Shown here piece by piece: positions 55,810-64,000 of a stretch of 64,000 nt of DNA. The DNA lies in the NCBI GenBank assembly GCA_933228895.1, contig OW121854.1:56958609-57022608 (forward strand), written 5' to 3'. Position numbers and translations under genes: made by a program. Source of the DNA: Platycnemis pennipes. Its lineage: Eukaryota; Arthropoda; Insecta; Odonata; Platycnemididae. The first letter of the stretch is position 1, and every line of letters begins with the position of its first letter. Below the pieces are notes generated by a model. It ran no database searches and was not told where the DNA came from. It saw only the letters and a program-made list of their open reading frames with translations.

Positions 55810-57765
55810 GCCACCTGCCTCCGCAGGCATAATTGCGGTTCTTTAAAAAATTTTCTTTCGAAATTCGATCCTACCTTGTTTGCGTGTTTCGAATAGTTCT
55901 AATTGCAGAGGAACAAAGAATTATAAATTTCACAGTAGTGTGAAAGTCACGACATTTTGTATTTCTATGAAGCATGAAATTTTAAACCTTTGAGTGTATA
56001 ACTGTAGAATTTTCTTTTGGTGTATTTAAATTCCCGAGCTACTTGTGTTTTAAAGTTAAACAATTAAAGATGGTGCAGATTTTTTGAAGTGTAGCTTCGG
56101 AAAATTGACCCTTAGTTGAAGAATAAGTGTTTTCGCCCAGGCAGTTGTTGCTTATTATTTTTTTATTTAGAATGGATGCGGTAGGAAAGGGATATTCCCC
56201 AGTTTTACTAATCGATATTTAAGAACATGTTGACATATTTCTTTTCGGAATCAAATCTGAACTTAGTCACCCGGTCCCTGTTGTGATGGAAACCCTATCT
56301 CACGAGGACTCGCAGGTAAATTAAGCGTGCGTTTGTTTGCGTCAAATTATTGCTGCGTGAGCCACCTTGAGGGCGAGAGAGGGTGGACAATAGCGTGCCC
56401 GGGATAATATTATTAAAGAGGGGGTGGGGTGCGGGAGGGTTGGTAGGTTGGTTTAATGGGGGACGATTAGGCAGAATGCTACCGAGGGGGAGGTTGAAGC
56501 CAAACCAACCAACCCCAGGCGGATCCCCTCCTGCTCGGTCGTCGGAAAACAAATGCGGAGCGCTTAAAAGCGTCGCTTGTTTCATTCCATCTGTGTCCTC
56601 TCGCATTTTAACCCCTCGTACATTTTTTTTTTCATCTCTCCCCCGCGCGATACATGCCCACGTTTGGGGAGTGCGGAGTTTTCGGATGCGGTAGGGAGAG
56701 AGATGGGGGCGCAAAAATAGTCGTGACTATGTTAAACGTTTTGGGGTTGACTACGGTCGAAGTCTCATAAATTCTTGCTCCTGGGGATCAACGCGTTTCT
56801 TCCAGCGGTGAAAAGGTTCGTTGCCGCTGCGCTCGGGAAATTTTAGGTTTCGGGTCGCGGAAAACGCCGTGAGTTGGCGGGTTTAAGTAAATGCCCGAGG
56901 ACATTAATTCCGCGAAAAAATGAAATACGACCCGCAAAATATAGAAATACATAGGTCGATTTTGGTACTTTTCCGCTCGCTCCCGGCCGGGGTTTTCTGT
57001 TCAGAAGTGCTCTTACGCGAATATTTTTAGGAGTCGCTCCAGGCCATATTGAGGGAATCTGTGGCTGAAAAGATATTTTTGATTCTCTGGTATGTCACTT
57101 TTACGTTAACTTCAGTCATTTTCTGAAGCCGTTAAAATGATTAATTTATATTATGGTCATTTAAATTAGAATAACTGTTAAAAAGGATAGATTTTAAATG
57201 CCTTATTATGTTTTGCTTGTTTGAACAATTTTATAGGGATGAGAATAGATGTTGTAAACGGCAGGATTGAGCGATAAATAATTAGGTGGCTTAGTTTGTA
57301 TTTTATCTGTAAGTACTTCCACATTCCATTTGGATATCTATCCACACTATTGCTCGTTTGGTGTTATACATGCCGTAGTGAAGTCAAGTCAGTACGTACA
57401 CCATTCAAAAACGTTTATTCCTTTGTAGTTTTCTAGCCAAATTAATAGCTTATTCCAAGAACCAATTGTTAAAACAATTGTTTTGCGTTTTGTTAAATAT
57501 TTTATTCGAAAGGTAATTTGTTCGTATTAGCCCCCTGCCTCAAGTTGGCTTTGCTGGATGCAAAGCAAATTTAGATCAATCCTTCATTTGTTGCCTAACC
57601 TATTGAGCTTCATTGTACTAATAAATCATGCACCAAACGGGAACTAAGCACAGGTGGCCATTGAATTAAATATTTTCACGTAGCCGGATACATCCATCGT
57701 TAGCTCAGAATACTTTTTTCTTCATCCACCGCAATAACTCATTTCTCTCTTTTTTCCGCTTTGCC
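55810..57765. other. Intron stretch with CpG-rich segment
   Basis: A GC-rich part at 56,340-57,010 with CpG clusters and overlapping frames on both strands; the rest is AT-rich. No repeat or exon recognised. Confidence 0.35.
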
Positions 57766-58030
57766 TATCTACATCTACATAATACCCTGAAAACCACCAC
57801 AAAGGTGTGTGGCAGGGGGTGATTTCTCACCAAACATGCACTACATATCATGCATAAAAAAGGAATGGTATTAATATACTAGTCAGAACTTCACCATTAA
57901 AAAAAAAATTGTAAAGCAAGCATGCAAAAACATTCTGTTAGTAGAGTTAGCTTTAAGTACTCATACCAACATGCAGCTACCAATGCTATCCATTGCTACT
58001 CTCCGATTGGACATATTTACCGTTATTCGC
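57766..58030 (-). mobile_element. Tail-hairpin LINE, 3' UTR and tail
   Basis: CTACATCTACATAATACCC at the left end, stem-loop with changes (TGAAAACCACCACAAAGGTG), 3' UTR and the last coding bases (ATATTTACCGTTATTC). Body beyond is missing. Confidence 0.75.
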
Positions 58031-58128
58031 CGTTTTGTTCTGCTCTTCAGCTTCCTTAGGGCTCCTAAGCAGTCCTGACGTTGGTGAGAGGATTCTCCTC
58101 GAATGGATGGGGTATCGGTCAGCCCCTT

Positions 58129-58260
58129 CAAGTCCTTATACCAACATGCAACTACCTATGCTATACATTGATTGACTTGTATTGGAAATATTTACCGCTA
58201 TTCATATCCCTAATTGTGCGAGGAAAAAAGGACATTTTGAATCTGTCAGTTTGGCAATCA
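58129..58260 (-). mobile_element. Tail-hairpin LINE, internal fragment
   Basis: AAGTCCTTATACCAACATGC through TTGAATCTGTCAGTTTGG, the complement of the RT C-terminus and start of 3' UTR. It repeats part of the neighbouring copy and lacks the tail. Confidence 0.7.
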
Positions 58261-58261
58261 T

Positions 58262-60990
58262 TGTGTTTATTCGGGTGTTTTCGAGTGTTCGGCAATAAGT
58301 TTTTTTTCGTTCTGAGACCTGTTAACCGGAAACGTTATACCAGGCGGAAAATCTTCCTCCTGCTCTCTGTGAACAGCTTCCTCCACCTAAAATCTTAGTT
58401 TTGGTTGGAAGATTAACCATCTAATGCACACGACTCTCAGGTAATAGTTATTAATTTGCCTTCTTGGTCATCCGTCGTATGTACCTCATCATTGATTCGC
58501 AACCTTCTTATCACCCATGGTTCAAGAGTGTTCAGTCTATTCTCATCTTTTCTCCTTAATTTAATAGTGTCGTCTCCACGCCACGATGCCCTTATATCAG
58601 AACAGTCGTCAAAAACTTTTGGGTATAGTCCCCACTATAGTTTCCTGTGATCCGTTCTCCCCCTTTCAGTTATTTCTTTCATACTTTCGTGGGAGCTGCG
58701 TGACAACCTTGGCGGAATATTCCGCGAATTGCGTTTCTCCGAAATGATCATTCGGTGGCATAATGGGTGTTCAACGCTATCTTGATCATTGGGTGACTCA
58801 GAGACTTCCGAATGTTTGTGACACGCGTCTCGGCATCACGTACTAATCGATCCGACGACTCGTGGACAGCGTTTTGATGCCTAAGGAGTGTGCGTTCCGT
58901 CGAAATCATTACCGCTCTGTACTTGGAGGAGTTGAAAGGTGTTCTTTCTAATCCTCTCGGGCTAGTAAGCTCTTCCTATCGCTATTCTGCGGAAGCCGTT
59001 TAGCGTAATATCTATTAGCGTAATGATGCGGATGCTATCAGGGACGAGGAGTTAGTGCCATGTAAGAAATTGTTAATGGTATTTGTGATGAGACTCAGTG
59101 TATTGCTAAAGATGATAAGAGTTTTATACTTCGGGGAGTGAAAATCAGCTGTGGCTCTAGAAATGATTTTAAACTGTGCGTGTAGTTATTATAGTTTTTA
59201 GTGTTAGATTTTTTAAATGATTATTTCGAAGAAATTACTCAATAGTGGGAGAATTATAATTTTGGATGCTAAAACTGCCTCAAAGTGGATTGTCTATTTT
59301 CAACCTCATTCCTTAAAATTATTCTCTCAACACTATCCAATGACACGTTCCATATTAGAGTACTCACCGGTATTTTTTAAGCCCCTACGGCCCTAAGCCC
59401 CTACTTAGCGACTCGGTAATTAAGAGTATGAGAAAGAGTATTTTAGATGGGATAAAGATGTAGGACACTTACTAATATGCACGAAGAAAGTAATGAAGAA
59501 TAGGCACCGCCCAGAAAATGCAAAATAGTGATGCGTAATGACAACGCTACTCTTTCTGCTGGAATGCTGCAGAAAATATTTTTAAATCTATTTCCGTTAG
59601 GTAAATCTTTTCAGTTTCGTGCATGTATGCCTGTCTCACTGCCGGGGGATGCATTATTTCCTCTGAAACTTGCTGCCTCGTCTGGCATTTGTTCTGCATT
59701 ATGTCTTTTTATTCCAGTGTCCTGACACCCTTGCAGGTATTTTATTTCACTACATTTGTATTATTGCGCTAGAGCATTGGTACTTTTCTCTTTGTCATTG
59801 TTTCAAATCTTAGTTGTCGCCGCATAGGTATTTAAATGCGGGAATGAGTCAGTTATTTCTTAGCAACATCGTGTATCTTAGTTTTTAATATTTAGGTAAT
59901 TCAATCGGCTCAAAGTATGCATTTCAGTTATTCTCTTCAAGACCGGGAGGTAAGTTCTGTACCTACCTGATAGTCTATTTCCGGCAATGTTATTTCATTC
60001 ATTGTCGAATGTTAATTGATCCAGCCCAGTTTCATGAAAATTGACGAAGAAATGAGATTTTTCTTCATTAAACGCGAGCATGGATTCATTTGCAGTTTTC
60101 GAATTATTCTGATGTCTCGATTTCATCGGAGGTCGTACCTGCCATCGCGCTCGATTGTCTGCAAATGTCCGCTCCTCCCTTGGCCTCGTCTTCACTCATA
60201 CGGCGCACGATACCTCTTTTGCTTAGTATCTCTCCGATCCGCACCGAGCCCGCCACCCCACCCGTCAGGAAAAAAACCCCTGCGTTTACAACCCAACCCC
60301 TTTAAAAGCATTGCCCTTGTTGCGAACTCTAGAACGAGAACGCCATTAATTAGTGCGAAGGCCGTGCGCATGTGAAGAGTTTTTATTAATTTCTTTTTTT
60401 TTTAATTTCCCGCTCTCATTTTGTTTTGTTTTCATCCCTCCCTCGCTGTGTGTGTGTGTGTGTGTCTCTTTCTTTTATATCGCTCCAACCTTCCTCCCTA
60501 CTTCACCCTTCCCACCCTTACCTCCGTGGAATTTTGTTTCACTTGCTGTCTGTCGCTCCCTTCCCTCTTCCCCATACCTCTCGCGAGAGGTGAGGAGGTT
60601 CCGCACGACGTTGCCAAATCCATCTTCGCCTACTCTCCCGCCCTCCTCCTCGATATTTTCCCCCATCCACACTCGACCATTAAGGCAACCGTGGCGTACT
60701 TTCGGGTATGGGGGGAAGGAAATGACGGATACTGTGCGTGGGGGCTGTGGCTTCAAGGTATTGTGATGATGCATCCACGACGGCATACCGCGACCACACG
60801 TGAGAAATATTTTAAAATATATTTACACATGTCCCCCCGTGCTATAAGAGAACAGAATAGGCAGCATAGCAAAGGGATAGGTAATATTTTAGAGTATTCT
60901 GTAGTGCATGATGCATGTATTAACCCCTTAAATACTATAGATACTTACAATCAAGTTGCATGAGACAATATAGTTGCTAGTTTTGAATGT
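58262..60990. other. Intron stretch with GC-rich segment and (TG)n
   Basis: No exon or dispersed repeat recognised. 60,120-60,620 is pyrimidine- and GC-rich. The 180-codon frame at 60,421-60,963 crosses the TG microsatellite and is not credible as a gene. Confidence 0.35.
60448..60465 (+). repeat. (TG)9 microsatellite
   Basis: Perfect dinucleotide run inside pyrimidine-rich DNA. Confidence 0.9.
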
Positions 60991-60993
60991 TAG

Positions 60994-61070
60994 TAGTGCA
61001 TGCTTGGTGATCTTCACCCCCTGCCACACACCCTCGCGGTGGCTTGCAGGGTATCGTGTAGATGTAGATG
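60994..61070 (+). mobile_element. Tail-hairpin LINE, tail-only copy
   Basis: TGCTTGGTGATCTTCACCCC, CACACCCTCGCGGTGGCTTG and GTGTAGATGTAGATG. Loop is CTCGC, flanked by paired ACC/GGT as in TTTAT-loop copies. Confidence 0.75.
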
Positions 61071-61146
61071 TCGACAGTCAACCAATGTGGACAGAATATG
61101 AGATTTGTCCGTCCCGGTTGTTGGAAATTTCAGGGGATTGATTTTA

Positions 61147-61310
61147 TCATCAGTCAAGATGATTCTAAAAAATTCTCCAATTGATTCTTTCATAGGCTAA
61201 CCTCATCATATTCGCTTAGTTCTTCTCTTTCACATCCTTCACTACTTGCGCTATATCTCAGGCTTTCCCTTGCCATTATTCCTGTTCACTTGCCCCTCGA
61301 ATATTGTCTT
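61147..61310 (-). mobile_element. GRPR LINE, decayed C-terminal remnant
   Basis: TTCTTCTCTTTCACATCCTT and ACTTGCGCTATATCTCAGGC match the complement of VVKDVKERS and the preceding block in the 0.1-kb copy. The stop region is altered. Confidence 0.5.
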
Positions 61311-61319
61311 TATCAGGCC

Positions 61320-62440
61320 ATCAGGTTTCAAGACATGTCCGATTAAGTTTTCCTGTCTTCTTTTCGAAGTTTTCAGCAATAGCATAGCTAAAACTATTGT
61401 TCAATATGTATTCTTTATTAGTACGTGTGATAGTGCTTCCCAGAGATGTAATAATGTTTGGTGAGATCGTCCGGGTGGTTTTAAAATAGAATTGATCTTT
61501 TTAGCTTTATCAATTATTTTAGATATGTAAGTGAATGTCTTTTTTTTTAATTGATGAAAAATTTAATTTTTTAGGAGGTTTTAATGTAGTCGATCGAATG
61601 GTTTTGACGTAATATTTGGTAAATATTATACCCAAAGCGATGTAAAAGTTGGTGTAATATATTTCAGGAATCGTCTAGGTAGAGTTATGTTATAATTGGT
61701 TTTTTTAGCTTTTGGAAATATTCTAGGTAAAACACCTACTTTTCCACTGTTTAGAATATAGAATGGAACGCAAACACCACAAAATATTTGGGGATCTGAC
61801 CAAGGTATTGGGTGACAATTTCAAACGTATCGATTGCGTTCCAAGTACCAATTCTATTTTTAAACCACCCAGAAGATCCCAGAAAAATATCACAGCCACC
61901 GTTGCATCGGTTTGGGTGTAATTTGGGTGTAATTTTGTAGCGTAACAGTCAGTCATTCTGTATCCATTTTGTTTTGTTCTCTTCCAAGTTTTGAGCTAAA
62001 AAGGTGAGGTTTGGTACGTTGAGTGTGGATTCTCTGCCTGTGTGATTTGGTAGTAGTTTTGGATTTTTAGCAGTTTGTGGTGCCGAGAAAAATGCAAAAA
62101 ACATAGTTTTTGAGAGTGGGAGACAACATATAATGAAAATATGGTGTAGAAACAAAGTATAAAAACATATAGTATAATTAGAGTGGGACACATTTCTCTA
62201 TTTATAAAGTAGCCATTTCCTTTTCTCTGCGTACGAAATGCTAATGAAAAGTTGGTGCACAAAAGTGTAAAAAAATGCAAAGACTACTTTGAGTAGTGAA
62301 GCAGTAACTGCCTGTCTGAAGCGCAAGCACTACTGTCACCTGTTGGTAATATGTCATCAGTAGTTTACAAACACTTTGTAAAATCTCATTTGACACCATA
62401 ACACAAAGTTCACCTCAAGAGCACACCAGGCAGAGACTGC
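61320..62440. other. Intron stretch, no feature recognised
   Basis: AT-rich. 62,281-62,440 directly upstream of the LINE copy may still be LINE RT sequence too diverged to read. Confidence 0.35.
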
Positions 62441-62441
62441 T

Positions 62442-63132
62442 TGCAAAACAGGCCGCAAGTCTGCTAGTCTGACAATATATTACTTTTCCCTTGTAAGACC
62501 TCATTTGGAATATGCTGCCAGTGTATGGGATCCCTACTAAATCGGTCTAAATAACGAACTTGAACGTGTGCAGCGAAGATCGGCAAGATTCGTAAAGGGA
62601 CGGTATGATAACATTACTAGCGTAACCAGTCTATTAAATGAATTAAATTGGGAATCATTGTCAGATCGCAGGTTGAAATTTAGACTTATTCTCTTAAACA
62701 AATTCCAAGACCATATTTTCAGTGATGATGTTAAAAATATTTTGCGGACCCCAACTTACTATGGTAGACTGGACCATAATCATAAAATTAGAGAAATATA
62801 TTGCCGAACTGACAGATTCAAAATGTCCTTTTTTCCTCGTACTATTAGGGATATGAATAACGGTAAATATATATCAAGTACGACTGTGGCAATGGATAAC
62901 ATTGGTAGCTGCATGTTGGTATAAGGACTTATAGCTAACCCCAACTAACGGCATGTTTTTGCATGTATGTTTTGCTATTTTTATCTTTTTTTAAATAGCG
63001 TAGTTTTGAACTGTACCTATAAAAGTACTGATCCTTTTTCTTATGCATGATATATAGTGCATATTTGGTGAGAGTTCACCCCCTGCCACACACCTTTATG
63101 GTGGCTTGCAGGGTATTATGTAGATGTAGATA
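62442..63132 (+). mobile_element. Tail-hairpin LINE, best-preserved copy
   Basis: A single frame runs from about 62,451 to the stop at 62,922-62,924, broken only by TAA at 62,538-62,540. It reads LVRPHLEYAASVWDPY, then LERVQRRSARFVKGRYDN, LLNELNWESLSDRRLKF, KNILRTPTYYGRLDHNHKIR and FFPRTIRDMNN. This is the C-terminus of a CR1/Jockey-like reverse transcriptase, just past the catalytic core. A ~200-bp 3' UTR follows and ends in CCCCCTGCCACACACCTTTA, GGTGGCTTGCAGGG and TATGTAGATGTAGATA. The 5' truncation removes the endonuclease and RT core. Confidence 0.85.
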
Positions 63133-63202
63133 TTCTTAGTGCACTCTAAAAATATTTTATTGCATGGAAACCAATGATTTATTTGTATCTGCCTTTCTTG
63201 TT

Positions 63203-63270
63203 TCGTGATGATTCACCCCCTGCTACAAGTCCTCGAGGTGACTTACAAGGTACCCTGTGAATGTAGATGT
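63203..63270 (+). mobile_element. Tail-hairpin LINE, tail-only copy, diverged
   Basis: GATTCACCCCCTGCTACAAG, CTCGAGGTGACTTACAAGG and GTGAATGTAGATG. Lies 70 bp after the full tail of the preceding copy, so two tails stand in tandem. Confidence 0.6.
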
Positions 63271-63279
63271 CAACGCCCG

Positions 63280-63960
63280 CTATTCATTCCCATCGAAGTA
63301 AGAATACGGCACGAAAGCTGCCCAGATGTCGTAAAGATGGAATTTTAACCTTTCCGTGCGCGAGGGAATATTAAATAGAATATAATCCTCGGCAGCACGT
63401 TCTTTTTACAAGGCTTTTGTGAGTTTTTTGAATTAAATCATCGTTCCACCCCCCACCATGTTTATCGTGTACTCCGCGATCCCCTTCCGCTGTTTATTCT
63501 AGGAACGGAGCGATCGGTCGGAGAAATCAGAAGCAGTGAACGCGGCGCGCGATTAATTTATTCGACGTCGGCTTCGAGAATCAAATCGTCCGAGAGCTCG
63601 AAATAATCTCCCCTACGACCTTCCTCCCTCCCCCCCCCCCCCCCCCTTACCAACTCCTACCCATCTGGGCGATCTCAAGGCGGACACAAGAAAGAAGATA
63701 ATGTGCGCACTCCGACTTTCTTTTTTTTTCCTTTCCCGGATTATTTTTTTTGTTATTATTCTCGTCGTGCTCGGAACGTATTTGCGCTTAAAAGGAAGCC
63801 GGTGGATTCCCCTTCGAGGGGAGCAATACATCATTCCTCCCCACCGCGGAGTCCGTCCGCCCCCGACGACCCGCGGCTAATGAACTGGGAGCACGCAAGC
63901 TTTTCTTCTGGGCCCCTCGTCGCCCCGCGACCCCCTGGGGGTACGGGGAGGGGTGTGTCG
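63280..63960. other. GC-rich block at window end
   Basis: CpG-rich segments (63,510-63,600 and 63,820-63,960) with homopolymer runs. Candidate regulatory island; frames on both strands are composition effects. Confidence 0.3.
63630..63646 (+). repeat. Poly-C run (17)
   Basis: Uninterrupted C tract; its length may be unreliable in an assembly. Confidence 0.85.
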
Positions 63961-64000
63961 TTGTGAGGGGAGGAAGGGGATGGAGTGGGATGGATGTAGT

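Larger units (their letters stand above)
20283..64000 (+). other. Glypican intron 1 (continues past window end)
   Basis: Begins with GTGAGTGC directly after the first coding exon. A scan for the expected next exon (a Cys-Cys pair followed by a Met-Glu-Glu type helix start) found nothing, and long open frames inside it are low-complexity or LINE-derived. Very long first introns are common for glypican genes. Unseen small exons or nested genes cannot be excluded by eye. Confidence 0.55.

Noticed and set aside
60421..60963. 180-codon open frame, the longest in the window
   Set aside because: It crosses a (TG)n microsatellite and pyrimidine-rich DNA, and shows no domain or splice support.

Overview
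This is arthropod, most likely insect, nuclear DNA from a large, repeat-rich genome. It is AT-rich and has no bacterial-style gene packing. It carries many 5'-truncated LINE copies, tRNA-derived SINE heads, MITEs and foldback elements, and one recognisable host exon with a consensus splice donor. I cannot name the species or order from sequence alone.

Host gene. At 20,072-20,282 (+) lies a first coding exon: start codon, signal peptide, then a Cys-x-x-Val-Arg core ending in Pro-Val-Ser-Gly. This is the N-terminal pattern of glypicans and is closest to the GPC3/GPC5/Dally subgroup. The exon ends at a GTGAGT donor in phase 1. No second exon was found to the right, so the remaining 43.7 kb reads as a very long first intron. 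A CpG-dense block (about 18.3-20.4 kb) with GA tracts, a TGACGTC site and a TATATAAG box surrounds the exon and is the likely promoter and 5' UTR.

Upstream flank (1-18.3 kb). No host gene was recognised. It holds three LINE groups, an 8-bp-TSD hAT-like MITE (15.0-15.4 kb), a gutted PIF/Harbinger transposon (16.3-17.0 kb) and a 151-bp insertion with a 12-bp target duplication (17.9-18.1 kb).

Intron (20.3-64 kb). A patchwork of LINE 3' ends, SINE heads, two copies of a 237-bp MITE (26.8 and 53.5 kb), a 355-bp terminal-inverted-repeat element with 7-bp TSD (35.8-36.1 kb), foldback hairpins, a tandem duplication (38.0-38.2 kb) and several CpG-rich, non-repeat islands that could be enhancers or alternative promoters.

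LINE names used below. 'Tail-hairpin LINE': RT C-terminus plus a 3' tail whose last ~60 nt form a stem-loop and end in ATGTAGATGTAG repeats. 'GRR LINE': RT C-terminus with GRxGRRRRR-type motif and a 3' UTR starting near a CTACCGGTG sequence. 'GRPR LINE': ends in GRPR...EWRAASNQS-stop followed by CAT-rich repeats. None has an intact open reading frame here. The most distinctive observation is that the tail-hairpin LINE has left insertions of only the last ~60 nt, one flanked by a perfect 7-bp target duplication.
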